A model generated the notes under the pieces. That model saw nothing but the letters and a program-made list of their open reading frames with translations, had not been told where the DNA came from and ran no database searches. Shown here piece by piece: positions 53,159-61,464 of a stretch of DNA of 62,773 bases (positions are counted from its first letter, which is position 1; each line of letters begins with the position of its first letter). The stretch covers positions 1 through 62,773 of the forward strand of contig CAZPFX010000002.1 of assembly GCA_964586055.1 (NCBI GenBank). Reading direction: 5' to 3'. Made by a program: the position numbers and the translations under genes. The stretch comes from UM-FILTER-42-14 sp964586055 (GTDB taxonomy: Bacteria; Patescibacteriota; Microgenomatia; UBA1400; PJMF01).

Positions 53159-54213
53159 AACAGTGGTTCTTACTTGCATTTATCCTTAGTTTTGCTCTTT
53201 TAAGTGTGGTCTCGTTAGCCAGTCTAGATCAAGGCCTGGCATCAAGACAATTGATTTTTTTCCTACTTGGAGTTTCAGTATTTTTTGGAGTCCAGAAGCT
53301 TTCGTTCTCAAAAATTTTAAGGTTTAGTCCTTGGTTCTATTTTCTTGTAATAACTCTTTTAGTAGCGGTGCTTTTTTTGCCCGAGACTAGGGGAACTCAT
53401 CGTTGGCTTTCGTTTGGGGGCCTCTTTGATTTGCAACCATCGCAGCTCGCAGTTCCTGCAGTCTTGCTTTTCATACTTGAGCTAAAAGAAACTACAAAAA
53501 AAACGGCCCAATATTGGCTCAGATCATTTGCTTCAATTATCGTCATAGGATCTTTAGTTTTTCTTGAGCCAGACCTAGGTATGTCTTTGCTTGTTGGGTT
53601 TGTATCTCTGAATTTAGTTTGGTTGCAACCCCTGAAGTCTAAATATGTGATCGTGGCGATTTTGATTGGCGTAATAGTCAGCTTTGGAGCTTGGTCATTT
53701 CTTCTGAAGCCATACCAAAAATTAAGAATTACGAGCTTCATCAACCCCACAGCTGTAGAAACTGCAAGTAACTATAATGTTAGACAATCAATTATTGCGG
53801 TAGGATCAGGCCAAATTCTGGGTAGAGGTATGGAAAAAGGTGTCCAGTCTCAGCTGCAATTTTTGCCAGAGCAAGAAACAGATTTTATCTTTGCCGCTTT
53901 TTCTGAAGAGTTCGGCTGGGTTGGATCGATTTTAGTGATTATGTTGTATGGAATGTTGCTGAGTTATTTACTGCGTTTTTCCAGGCGATTAGAGGGATCA
54001 CGACAACTCTTTTTATACAGCGTTTTTGCATATTTTCTATTTCAAGTTAGCATTAACATCGGCATGAATCTAGGCTTAGCCCCCGTCACAGGCCTGGCTC
54101 TTCCTCTATTCTCTTATGGTGGTAGCTCGTTATTAACCACTTGCGGCATGCTAGGAATTACTCAAGTTGTCTTAAATGAAACAAGACAGAAGTCCGCGCT
54201 CCATATTGCTTAG
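53155..54213 (+). CDS. rodA: RodA-like SEDS glycosyltransferase
   Basis: 352 residues with about ten membrane helices. RGTHRWLSFGGLFDLQPSQLAV, FLEPDLGMSLLVGF, NYNVRQSIIAVGSGQILGRGMEKG and ETDFIFAAFSEEFGW are SEDS motifs; LGLAPVTGLALPLFSYGGSSLL is the conserved final helix. It is the second SEDS protein after FtsW, so RodA (elongation) is the likely role, although no partner PBP2 or MreBCD is in the window. It is coupled to ileS by ATGA, an uncommon neighbourhood. Confidence 0.88.
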   Translation: MKQWFLLAFILSFALLSVVSLASLDQGLASRQLIFFLLGVSVFFGVQKLSFSKILRFSPWFYFLVITLLVAVLFLPETRGTHRWLSFGGLFDLQPSQLAVPAVLLFILELKETTKKTAQYWLRSFASIIVIGSLVFLEPDLGMSLLVGFVSLNLVWLQPLKSKYVIVAILIGVIVSFGAWSFLLKPYQKLRITSFINPTAVETASNYNVRQSIIAVGSGQILGRGMEKGVQSQLQFLPEQETDFIFAAFSEEFGWVGSILVIMLYGMLLSYLLRFSRRLEGSRQLFLYSVFAYFLFQVSINIGMNLGLAPVTGLALPLFSYGGSSLLTTCGMLGITQVVLNETRQKSALHIA

Positions 54214-54219
54214 AAAGCG

Positions 54220-54228
54220 TGATATACT
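54220..54228 (+). promoter_or_regulatory. Extended -10 before rplU
   Basis: TGATATACT, 9 nt before the ATG at 54238, in the 24-nt gap after rodA. Confidence 0.55.
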
Positions 54229-54237
54229 ACTCACCTC

Positions 54238-54558
54238 ATGCCAGAAGAAACATACGCAATCATTCAACTTAGTGGTAAACAGTTTTCTGTTAAGCCAGGA
54301 GAGATTCTAGTTGTTCCTACACAGGAAACACCAGTTGATGAATCTTTCGTCATTTCCGATGTTCTTCTTCTAAGCAAAGCAGGTAAAGTCACTGTTGGTG
54401 CGCCACTAGTAGCTAAGGCTACTGTTACAGCAAAAGTTCTTGAACACAGAAGAACCAAAAAACTCAGAGTTGCTACCTTCAAATCAAAGTCTAGAACAAG
54501 AAGAGTAAAAGGTCATCGTCAAGGCGAAACTGTCATTGAGATAACCGCTATTAAGTAA
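54238..54558 (+). CDS. rplU: Ribosomal protein L21
   Basis: 106 residues. TYAIIQLSGKQFSVKPGEIL is the L21 start; VTVGAPLVAKATVTAKVLEHRRTKKLRV-type strands and SKSRTRRVKGHRQGETVIEI with the conserved Arg/His cluster follow. It binds 23S rRNA. In most bacteria rplU and rpmA are neighbours, sometimes with ysxB between; here a methyltransferase gene separates them. It has its own extended -10 promoter. Confidence 0.96.
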   Translation: MPEETYAIIQLSGKQFSVKPGEILVVPTQETPVDESFVISDVLLLSKAGKVTVGAPLVAKATVTAKVLEHRRTKKLRVATFKSKSRTRRVKGHRQGETVIEITAIK

Positions 54559-54573
54559 GTCGCAAATCCAGAA

Positions 54574-55725
54574 ATGAAAAGTTATATATTACAGCTTGGC
54601 TCAACGCCACAGCTTTCGTTTGCAGAATTAGTCGCCGTTGTTGGTTCAGAGCCAAAGCATCTGACTGAGACTTTTGTGAGTCTAGAGTTAGATGATGAAA
54701 AATCACCTACAGACTTTATTGATCAGCTCGGGGGTACGGTAAAAATTTATCAGGAACTTCAGGTTTTCTCCCACGATGAATCACCCGAGATATTACAGAA
54801 GGCAGTGGTTACAGTTTTAACAGATGCCGCCGCTGGTAATAAAATTTCTTTTTCACTTTCTGAAATTGGTCGTGATCATCTCGAACATATTAGTGAAACC
54901 GAAATTAAGAACGAACTTCGCCAAGCAGGTATCCCATCTAGATACATAGAAGCCCCTCATGGAGGATTATCTGCTGCAGTGCTTTTACATCGAAAAAATT
55001 TGCTTGAGCTGTCAATACTCCAAACTTCCGACTCAGTCCATCTTCTAAAATCAGTTTCTGTCCAGAATATTGATGCTTGGACGATTAGAGATAGAGGTAA
55101 ACCGTATGCTGATCGAAAAAAAGGAATGCTTCCTCCTAAGGTCGCTAGAATGATGTTGAACATAAATGCTCAGTACGATAAGTCTGAAAAGCGCGTAGTC
55201 TATGATCCTTTTTGTGGAACTGGCACTGTTTTAATCGAGAATATGTCGTTGGGTTTTATGTCTTTTGGTAGTGATATTGATGAAGCTGCTGTAAGAGGAG
55301 CTAGAGAAAACATGGTTTGGGCCGCAGTAACTCTTGGAGCAGATGATGTTCCCCAAATTATTTTAGCCGATGCCGCTCATGCAGTTCCAACTATGCCAGT
55401 TACAGCGATCGTCACAGAGCCTTTCTTGGGAAAACCAAGTCCTAATCCACAACAAATTGAAAATATTTTCAGAGGTTTAGAAAAACTTTACCTTGGTGGC
55501 TTTAGACACTGGAGAAGTATTTTGCCTGAAGAGGCTCCAATTACAATTATCTTTCCAAGAAGTAGAGTTGGAAAAATTGTTTACTCAATGACCCGATTAA
55601 TTGACAAGCTCGAGGAACTCGGCTACACTACACAGTCTGAACCACTCGTATATGCGAGATCGGGCGCAGTAATAGAACGAGAGATTTACACATTTATATA
55701 TAGGAATAAGCATGTCACACGTTAA
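54574..55725 (+). CDS. Trm11/TRM-G10-like RNA methyltransferase
   Basis: 383 residues. The N-terminal half (about 1-170) is a THUMP-like region (YILQLGSTPQLSFAELVAVV). RDRGKPYADRKKGMLPPKVARMML precedes the SAM-binding VYDPFCGTGTVLIENMSLGF, GSDIDEAAVRGARENM and the motif IV position TEPFLGKP, which is D-P-P-Y in most N-methylating relatives. This layout matches archaeal/eukaryal Trm11 (m2G10 tRNA) enzymes. The motif IV change makes the exact reaction uncertain. It lies between L21 and L27 and overlaps rpmA by 14 nt. Confidence 0.8.
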   Translation: MKSYILQLGSTPQLSFAELVAVVGSEPKHLTETFVSLELDDEKSPTDFIDQLGGTVKIYQELQVFSHDESPEILQKAVVTVLTDAAAGNKISFSLSEIGRDHLEHISETEIKNELRQAGIPSRYIEAPHGGLSAAVLLHRKNLLELSILQTSDSVHLLKSVSVQNIDAWTIRDRGKPYADRKKGMLPPKVARMMLNINAQYDKSEKRVVYDPFCGTGTVLIENMSLGFMSFGSDIDEAAVRGARENMVWAAVTLGADDVPQIILADAAHAVPTMPVTAIVTEPFLGKPSPNPQQIENIFRGLEKLYLGGFRHWRSILPEEAPITIIFPRSRVGKIVYSMTRLIDKLEELGYTTQSEPLVYARSGAVIEREIYTFIYRNKHVTR

Positions 55726-55969
55726 AGCCTCGGGATCAGTCCGACAACACAAGCAGGGTAAAAGACCAGGAAAACGTCTTGGTGTCAAAAAATTTGGTGG
55801 TGAGGTCGTCAACACTGGCTCAATCATCATTCGTCAACGCGGTTCTACATACAAACCAGGAAAAAATGTCGGCCAAGGTCGAGATTTCACTTTGTTTTCT
55901 CTCATTGATGGCGCAGTTGAGTTCGGTCGTCGCCACTCCAAAACTGTTGTCAACGTCTTCGCTAAGTAA
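55712..55969 (+). CDS. rpmA: Ribosomal protein L27
   Basis: 85 residues. KRLGVKKFGGEVVNTGSIIIRQRGSTYKPG and NVGQGRDFTLFSLIDG are classic L27 sequence. The N-terminal arm MSHVKASGSVRQ reaches the peptidyl-transferase centre in other bacteria; it starts directly with S-H-x-K and has no cleavable extension. It overlaps the methyltransferase gene by 14 nt, so its translation is probably coupled to it. Confidence 0.96.
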   Translation: MSHVKASGSVRQHKQGKRPGKRLGVKKFGGEVVNTGSIIIRQRGSTYKPGKNVGQGRDFTLFSLIDGAVEFGRRHSKTVVNVFAK

Positions 55970-56007
55970 GCGCGTGAAAACTGATACTGCACCAGCAGGT
56001 TTCCCTG

Positions 56008-56016
56008 TGGTATACC
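56008..56016 (+). promoter_or_regulatory. Extended -10 before parB
   Basis: TGGTATACC, 7 nt before the ATG at 56024. Predicted leaderless start. Confidence 0.5.
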
Positions 56017-56023
56017 TTTTAGC

Positions 56024-56851
56024 ATGTCTAAAATGTCCTCAATCCAGTTGTTACCCATAGATCATTTAGAGCCAAATCCTTTCCAACCAAGAAATAAACT
56101 TTCTGAAGATGATATTCGAGAGTTGTCTGATTCAATCACTCAATATGGGATCCTTGAGCCCCTCGTAGTTGCCCACACACCAGCTGGATATCAGCTAATT
56201 GCGGGTGAACGCAGATGGAGAGCCGCAAGACTCGCAGGTCTTACAGAAGTGCCCGTCATCATAAAAGAGACAACTCCAAAGGAAATGCTCGAGATGGCCA
56301 TCATCGAGAACGTGCAAAGAACAGATCTGACCGCTATCGAGCGCGCTTTAGCTTTTCAACAACTTCAGAGGGAATTTAATTTTAGTATTGCAGATGTTTC
56401 CAAGAGAATTAGTAAGTCGGCTTCCTACGTTAGTAACACCCTGAAGCTTCTGACTTTGCCCGATGCTATTAAAGATGGCCTCATTAGTGGTTCTATTAGC
56501 GAAGGACATGCTCGCGCAATCTCGGGAATTCCAGACGATGCCACTATGGTTGAAGTTTATAAAAGAATCTTGAAGGAAACGGCTTCTGTTCGCAGAGCAG
56601 AGGAACTAGCCAGATTTTATAAGCAACGCTCAGACGAACCAAAATTTCGAGTGGCTAGAAGAGTTTATGAAACTGACACAAGAGAGGTCGAGGCTTGGGA
56701 AAGAAAGATTCAGGATATGCTTAAGGCAAGAGCGAAGTTGAAGCTGACACGTACCCAACAGCAAACAAAGATCAGCATCACTATAAAAGGTGACCCCCAT
56801 CAAACACAAAAAGATTTAGAAAAAATAATGGCCGCTATTCAAAAAGTATAA
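56024..56851 (+). CDS. parB: Chromosome partitioning protein ParB (Spo0J/Noc family)
   Basis: 275 residues. LLPIDHLEPNPFQPRNKLS, YGILEPLVV and the CTPase motif IAGERRWRAARLAGL are typical; ENVQRTDLTAIERALAFQQL follows; the helix-turn-helix is SIADVSKRISKSASYVSNTLKLL, with GHARAISG. The C-terminal dimer part is short and basic. ParB binds parS sites and loads SMC; parA is not in the window and I did not find a parS-like 16-mer. The end overlaps lepB (convergent) by 13 nt. Confidence 0.93.
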   Translation: MSKMSSIQLLPIDHLEPNPFQPRNKLSEDDIRELSDSITQYGILEPLVVAHTPAGYQLIAGERRWRAARLAGLTEVPVIIKETTPKEMLEMAIIENVQRTDLTAIERALAFQQLQREFNFSIADVSKRISKSASYVSNTLKLLTLPDAIKDGLISGSISEGHARAISGIPDDATMVEVYKRILKETASVRRAEELARFYKQRSDEPKFRVARRVYETDTREVEAWERKIQDMLKARAKLKLTRTQQQTKISITIKGDPHQTQKDLEKIMAAIQKV

Positions 56852-57426
56852 GTTGTTTTTGGTAAAACCCCAAAAGTTGAAGTTGGCCAGTACCTCAAAA
56901 ATGCCCTGCCGACTATGCTTTCGCTACTAATAGGTCCCCAGGCTCTAGAATCGCTCGAATGGGGCCTATTATCTCCCGAGACAAAGTATTCATCAGGACC
57001 AAGCGAGATAGTTCTGTTGTTGGCTGTGAAATTGCCTGCATCTGTGACCACAGTCTCTGCCAAATATTGAGATTCATCCACGGGTTGGTTATTAATAAAG
57101 ATCGTAGAATCGTTTACCCTAACAGTTTCGCCAGGCAAGCCGATGACGCGCTTAATGAAGTCACAGCCAGTTCCTTCTGGGCAGTTAGCTGCCGGAGGAG
57201 CATGAAAAACGACCACGTCCCCACGTTGCGGCGTGCCAACTCGATAGCTAACCTTATCCGTGAGCAAATAGTCTCCAGACTCGAAATTTGGATACATAGA
57301 TTTGCCATTAACCTGATGAGGTTGAAGCAGAAATAAATAAACAACTAGGAATAGAGATAGGCCAATTACAATGGTTTCTATGAAATCAAGAACTAAGGTT
57401 GAGAAGGATTTTAGGATAACTAACAT
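56839..57426 (-). CDS. lepB: Signal peptidase I
   Basis: 195 residues from ATG 57426. One N-terminal membrane helix, then VNGKSMYPNF with the catalytic Ser, DFIKRVIGLPGETV with the catalytic Lys, and YFVSGDNRPHSSDSRAWG. I prefer ATG 57426 to 57447: a TTGAAA-17-GATAAT promoter (minus 57465-57437) overlaps the upstream start codons. Cys pair in NCPEGTGCDF could form a disulfide. It removes signal peptides of exported proteins. Confidence 0.93.
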   Translation of the reverse strand: MLVILKSFSTLVLDFIETIVIGLSLFLVVYLFLLQPHQVNGKSMYPNFESGDYLLTDKVSYRVGTPQRGDVVVFHAPPAANCPEGTGCDFIKRVIGLPGETVRVNDSTIFINNQPVDESQYLAETVVTDAGNFTANNRTISLGPDEYFVSGDNRPHSSDSRAWGPISSESIVGRAFLRYWPTSTFGVLPKTTYTF

Positions 57427-57436
57427 GAGCTTGGCC

Positions 57437-57465
57437 ATTATCACCATTCACCGCTGGAGTTTCAA
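57437..57465 (-). promoter_or_regulatory. lepB promoter deciding the start
   Basis: Minus strand TTGAAA (57465-57460), 17-nt spacer, GATAAT (57442-57437). The -10 ends 10 nt before ATG 57426. Confidence 0.6.
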
Positions 57466-57477
57466 GGACTAAATAGG

Positions 57478-57483
57478 GATAAT
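57478..57483 (+). promoter_or_regulatory. -10 box of the second flippase gene
   Basis: GATAAT, 6 nt before the ATG at 57490; divergent from the lepB promoter. Confidence 0.5.
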
Positions 57484-57489
57484 GCATAT

Positions 57490-58713
57490 ATGGGCTATAC
57501 AAAACAAGCAATGCACGGGTTCGGTTGGCAGACCTTTCTAAAGTTTGTATCTGCGGCTCTTGTCATAGGTAAAATAGCTGTCTTATCAAGACTATTGACG
57601 CCTGAAGATTTTGGAATATTCGCGATTGTGGCCATTGCTTTGGGGCTTGTTGAGGCTAGTACGCAGACCGGGGTCAACACGACAATTTTGCAATCAAATC
57701 GCAGTATTAGCTACTATTTAGACACTGCCTGGGTAATAGCAATTGTTAGAGGCCTAATTATTGCTATTGTTATGACCGTTCTTGGATTTGGTCTAAGTAT
57801 TTATTACGAGAAAGAAAGTTTGCGCTTTTTAGTGGCTATTGCAGCATTGGTTCCACTCATAAAAGGATTTATTAATCCTAGCTTAATTTTATTGCAAAAA
57901 GAGTTCCTTTTCTTAAGAGAAGCATTATTAAAAATTGGCTTGCTGGTCGCGGAGATTCTAGTTGCGATAGTGATCGCCTTTTACTTTCACTCAGTTCTGG
58001 CATTAATTGTGGGGCTTATTGCCGCCGCCTTGCTTGAAGTCTTTCTCTCGTTTAAGCTCTTTGCAGATAGACCATCTTTTTTCTTTCGTACCAGCAGAGC
58101 CAAAGAGATTCTCATCAATGCTAAGGGCTTAAGTCCCGCAGCCTTGTTGAGCTATATTCTTGATAATGTTGATGACTTGATTGTTGGTAAGATTGTCGGA
58201 GCCTACCAACTTGGCCTTTATCACAACGCTTATTCTCTGGCTCACAAACCGAACTATGATATGTCCAAAGCCCTGGGTCACTCGGTTTTTCCAGTATATA
58301 CAAAGATCGTGGATGACCGTATCCGCCTCAGAAAAGCATTCGTTAAATCATCTCTCGCATTCATGGGTTTTGCATTCTTTGTTACTCTGCCCGCGATTAT
58401 TTTTCCGACCCAACTTGTTGCAATTGTCTTGGGAGAGCAGTGGCTGAGCGTTGCATCTGTTTTACCTCTTCTAGCGATTGCTGGCCTATTACACTCGGGA
58501 AATAATCTTGTATACAACTTGCTCATGGCTACGAAAAGATATGCGATTCTAAACATGCATCTCTTTTTTAGCATGATCACTCTCATTGGCAGCTTGATTT
58601 ATTTTGTAAATCTCAATGGCCTGATCGGTTCGGGCCAAGCACTTCTAGTCGCGCGTGGGATCACCTTACCAATCCTAATTTTTGGACTTTATGACATCTT
58701 TAGAAAACGATAA
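57490..58713 (+). CDS. Polysaccharide flippase (MOP superfamily, Wzx/WzxC-like)
   Basis: 407 residues, about twelve membrane helices. The start GYTKQAMHGFGWQTFLKFVSAALVIGKIAVLSRLL and LTPEDFGIFAIV are typical of WzxC/colanic-acid-type flippases, as is LSYILDNVDDLIVGKIVGAYQLGLYHNAYSLA-type text. It moves lipid-linked glycan units outward. It opens a second small glycan operon with a GT2 and a ligase; the next gene overlaps its end by 23 nt. Somewhat shorter than the usual 470-490 residues of the family. Confidence 0.88.
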   Translation: MGYTKQAMHGFGWQTFLKFVSAALVIGKIAVLSRLLTPEDFGIFAIVAIALGLVEASTQTGVNTTILQSNRSISYYLDTAWVIAIVRGLIIAIVMTVLGFGLSIYYEKESLRFLVAIAALVPLIKGFINPSLILLQKEFLFLREALLKIGLLVAEILVAIVIAFYFHSVLALIVGLIAAALLEVFLSFKLFADRPSFFFRTSRAKEILINAKGLSPAALLSYILDNVDDLIVGKIVGAYQLGLYHNAYSLAHKPNYDMSKALGHSVFPVYTKIVDDRIRLRKAFVKSSLAFMGFAFFVTLPAIIFPTQLVAIVLGEQWLSVASVLPLLAIAGLLHSGNNLVYNLLMATKRYAILNMHLFFSMITLIGSLIYFVNLNGLIGSGQALLVARGITLPILIFGLYDIFRKR

Positions 58714-59401
58714 TCTTTTAACCGTCGTAGTTTTAGTGCATCAGCATGACGACAGGCTCAGAAATTGCCTCAATTCACTAAAGCAGTTTCCCGAAGTATT
58801 AAAAATTGAGTCGGAATCTACAATCACAGACTTTGCCGCCGCCAGAAATAAGGCCCTTGCTCAGGTTAAAACTCCATGGGTTTTTTTTGTAGACAGTGAC
58901 GAGGTTGTTCCCGAGGGGTCATACGAAATTATTAAAAAGGCGATTCGTGATCAAGAAGCCGATGCATTTTCAGTAGTCCGTAGCGACATTTTTCGTGGCA
59001 AAAAACTTAAGTTTGCAGAATGGGGAAGACAGCAAATTGTGAGATTGCTTCAAACAAAATCAATTTTTTTCAAAGGAAAAGTCCATGAAGTTCCGACTGG
59101 ATATAAATCTCAAGTCTTACTACCGATCACTATTAAGCACTTCGCCCACCAATCAGTCGGCGAGTTTTTAGTATCGGTTGAAAGATACGCAGCTTTAAGA
59201 GCAACAGAAATTCGTTCATCAAAAACAAGGTTGATTCTAGAATTAATTACATATCCTCCTGGAAAGTTCATCTGGAATATGGTTTTTCTTTTAGGTTTTC
59301 TTGATGGCTGGAGGGGGTTAATTTACGCGACCATTATGAGCTATCACTCGGCTATGGTTCGTATCTTTGCGTTGGGAAATTTGTTACAAAATGAAGAATA
59401 A
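58691..59401 (+). CDS. Glycosyltransferase family 2 (WaaE/KdtX-like)
   Basis: 236 residues. LTVVVLVHQHDDRLRNCLNSL, ITDFAAARNKALAQVKTPWVFFVDSDEVV with the D-S-D motif, GKKLKFAEWGRQQIVRLL and FKGKVHEVP match the WaaE/KdtX-type GT2 subgroup. Such enzymes add a sugar to lipid-linked oligosaccharide or core. The ATG at 58691 is chosen; a TTG at 58682 would add three residues. It overlaps the flippase end by 23 nt and the ligase start by 11 nt. A membrane segment near residue 195 may associate it with the membrane. Confidence 0.87.
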   Translation: MTSLENDNLLTVVVLVHQHDDRLRNCLNSLKQFPEVLKIESESTITDFAAARNKALAQVKTPWVFFVDSDEVVPEGSYEIIKKAIRDQEADAFSVVRSDIFRGKKLKFAEWGRQQIVRLLQTKSIFFKGKVHEVPTGYKSQVLLPITIKHFAHQSVGEFLVSVERYAALRATEIRSSKTRLILELITYPPGKFIWNMVFLLGFLDGWRGLIYATIMSYHSAMVRIFALGNLLQNEE

Positions 59402-60566
59402 ACTTAGAAGAAATAATTGGCTGATCGCAGTTGTTCTGCTTGTCTTAGCACCTTTTTCATTAGCTCAGTTAGGGAGAATAGAATTTGCTTTTGGAGGCGC
59501 CTATGTCTTTGAGATTGGTATTTTTTTATTAGTAACTCTGAATGCACAAAAACTAATCCTAAGCCTAGCTAGAAGATTTAAAAACTCAAAATCTTCATCA
59601 AAGTTAATGCTTGGCTGGCTTATCCTACTGACCTTGGCTGGTTGCCTAAACTCGGAGTCAATTGTTCCATTTCTTTATGTGTCTAGATACTTCTTTTATG
59701 GTCTATTCGCTTATCTCTTAGCTACTCAAATGCCAAAGCTTCAGCAAAAAAAACTGCCAAGCTTAATTCTTATCACCGGCATATTTATGACTTTTCTTGG
59801 ACTACTGCAATATGTTTTCTTACCAGATACTCGTTTTCTAAGAAGTCTTGGCTGGGATGATCATTACTACAGAGTGATCGGCACACTCCTAGATCCAAAC
59901 TACTTTGGTATGCTCATAATCCTGACCGTGAGTCTGACTTTTTCGCTTCAGAAAAAACTCATACAAAAAGCCCTATGGTTTATCGTCAGCTTTCTTCTTA
60001 GTATGTTGGCCTTAACCTACTCAAGATCTTCATACCTAGCAGGAATCGTTTTTCTAAGTTTAGTCACTTTTGTTTCTAAAAGTAAAAGGCTTGCCTCGAT
60101 GATTGTCTCAGCTTTGGCTGTCTCAGCTTTAGTTTTTGTAGTAGCACCAAAGCCAGGAGGCGAGGGGATGGATCTACTTAGAACAAGTACTATCGAAAGT
60201 AGAATCAGTCATGAAAAGGAGGTCGTCGCAGATGCAAACATTCTCCAAGTTCTTGCGGGAAAGGGTATGTTTGCTTCAGATTCACCCAAGAATTCTAGCT
60301 CAGATCTGCCAAATCACGCCAAGCAGCCTAACTCTATTTTCACTTTAGTTTATTCAAGCTCAGGTATTCTTGGCTTATTAATCGCCACTTTTTTTATTAT
60401 CAAATTCCTTGCCAGACTTTACAAAAAGGACAAATATATAACCTTGGGGTTAGTTGCTCTGATTGTTCACGCTAGTTTCAACAACTCCGTTTTGGAGCCA
60501 ATTCTAGCGCTTTTTTGGTTGCTTTTGGTTGCTGTCGTTGAGATTAAAGCTCGAAACGAATATTAA
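59391..60566 (+). CDS. O-antigen ligase/polymerase-like membrane protein
   Basis: 391 residues, about eleven membrane helices. YSRSSYLAGIVFLSL and the segment PNSIFTLVYSSSGILGLLIA match the Wzy_C layout (S-R-x-x-x and N-S-x-x-x-x-x-x-x-x-G-x-x-G). It differs from the pair at 8635 and 19663 and keeps Asn but not the usual His before it. It probably joins or polymerises the glycan of this module. ATG 59391 overlaps the previous gene. The stop overlaps the convergent Ig-like gene by 23 nt. Confidence 0.83.
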   Translation: MKNKLRRNNWLIAVVLLVLAPFSLAQLGRIEFAFGGAYVFEIGIFLLVTLNAQKLILSLARRFKNSKSSSKLMLGWLILLTLAGCLNSESIVPFLYVSRYFFYGLFAYLLATQMPKLQQKKLPSLILITGIFMTFLGLLQYVFLPDTRFLRSLGWDDHYYRVIGTLLDPNYFGMLIILTVSLTFSLQKKLIQKALWFIVSFLLSMLALTYSRSSYLAGIVFLSLVTFVSKSKRLASMIVSALAVSALVFVVAPKPGGEGMDLLRTSTIESRISHEKEVVADANILQVLAGKGMFASDSPKNSSSDLPNHAKQPNSIFTLVYSSSGILGLLIATFFIIKFLARLYKKDKYITLGLVALIVHASFNNSVLEPILALFWLLLVAVVEIKARNEY

Positions 60567-61269
60567 GTTTTTTCTCAATGGAATTGCCAGCTGCGTCGGT
60601 AGCGATTACCGTAAGTTCATTATCACCTTCATTCAAAAATTGTGAGTGAGAGAAACTGCCGTCTTCCTTGGCGTAAGTAAGTTTTCCATTAACGGTAACT
60701 TTAACTTCTGGATCAGTTACGCCTGTTATAGCCAGAGTTCTATTGGCTCTGCCCTGAATGGTAGCGCTAGATTCAGGTGTGAGAATCTCGAGAGGGGGAA
60801 TCTCGGTGTCAAGAATTATTCCATAGGCTCGGCTATGTTGTGATTCATTACCAGCTTTGTCTCGGGCGAAAGTAATAATGTTATTTTCTCCTTCTGTCAA
60901 TGTAATTGCTGTTTCGAACGAGCCATCTGACCCAGCGATAACAGGCTCAGACTCTTGACCGTTCACCAAGATAATCACATCACTTTCAGGTTCGGCATAA
61001 CCGAAAAGAGTCAGCTGTGAATCAGTGGTTGCCTTTGGAGGAGCCGTGAACGTAGGTGTGTAAGGAGGCAAGGTGTCAGCTGGCGCGAATGGAGTAGCGT
61101 TGCTGCCGAGAATTTTCGTTGTGATACCAATAAAATTTGGCAGAATTACAAAAATAAATAAACCGAGAACAACCACAGAAAAGAAAACAAAAAACCAGGT
61201 TTGGCGCACGACTTTAGATTTCTCGTGCTTGAGTAATCGGGATGAAATGCGACGTGACTTTTTAGGCAT
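60544..61269 (-). CDS. Membrane-anchored protein with two Ig-like domains
   Basis: 241 residues. A very basic cytoplasmic start (about 1-22), one membrane helix (about 24-47), a Pro/Thr-rich linker, then two tandem bacterial Ig-like domains. Both contain the recurrent pattern of G-x-A-x-P-x-x-x-V-x-V-N-G, D-G-S-F, L-x-E-G-x-N and A-x-D-x-A-G-N-x (about residues 88-155 and 165-240). No catalytic domain is visible. It probably displays a short adhesive or structural stalk outside the cell. Convergent with the ligase gene. Confidence 0.8.
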   Translation of the reverse strand: MPKKSRRISSRLLKHEKSKVVRQTWFFVFFSVVVLGLFIFVILPNFIGITTKILGSNATPFAPADTLPPYTPTFTAPPKATTDSQLTLFGYAEPESDVIILVNGQESEPVIAGSDGSFETAITLTEGENNIITFARDKAGNESQHSRAYGIILDTEIPPLEILTPESSATIQGRANRTLAITGVTDPEVKVTVNGKLTYAKEDGSFSHSQFLNEGDNELTVIATDAAGNSIEKKLNIRFEL

Positions 61270-61289
61270 GCTCTGAGTATAACACTATG

Positions 61290-61362
61290 AGCCGAGAAGG
61301 GGATTCGAACCCCTGACCTACGGTTTACGATACCGCCGCTCTACCAACTGAGCTATCTCGGC
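61290..61362 (-). tRNA. tRNA-Thr (anticodon CGT)
   Basis: 73 nt on the minus strand with a perfect 7-bp acceptor stem, D-arm with AGTTGGTA loop, anticodon stem GCGGT/ACCGT around a loop containing CGT, T-arm AGGGG/CCCCT with TTCGAAT, and discriminator T. CCA is not encoded. Confidence 0.93.
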
Positions 61363-61369
61363 GCAAAGG

Positions 61370-61440
61370 AGCGGGATACGGGAATCGGACCCGCTTCTCC
61401 ACCTTGGGAAGGTGGCATACTACCAGTGTACTAATCCCGC
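61370..61440 (-). tRNA. tRNA-Gly (anticodon CCC)
   Basis: 71 nt on the minus strand: acceptor GCGGGAT/ATCCCGC, D-stem GTAC/GTAT, anticodon stem CCACC/GGTGG with loop TTCCCAA, T-loop TCCGATT, discriminator T. CCA is not encoded. It lies 7 nt upstream of tRNA-Thr in the same transcript. A -10-like TACAAT (minus 61456-61451) precedes it. Confidence 0.93.
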
Positions 61441-61464
61441 GATGCAAGTTATTGTAACAAAGTA

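Noticed and set aside
61441..61464. Strong promoter for the histidine phosphatase gene
   Set aside because: TATTGT and TGTAAC are present, but the same bases form the better -10 of the divergent tRNA unit, so I did not assign a separate promoter.
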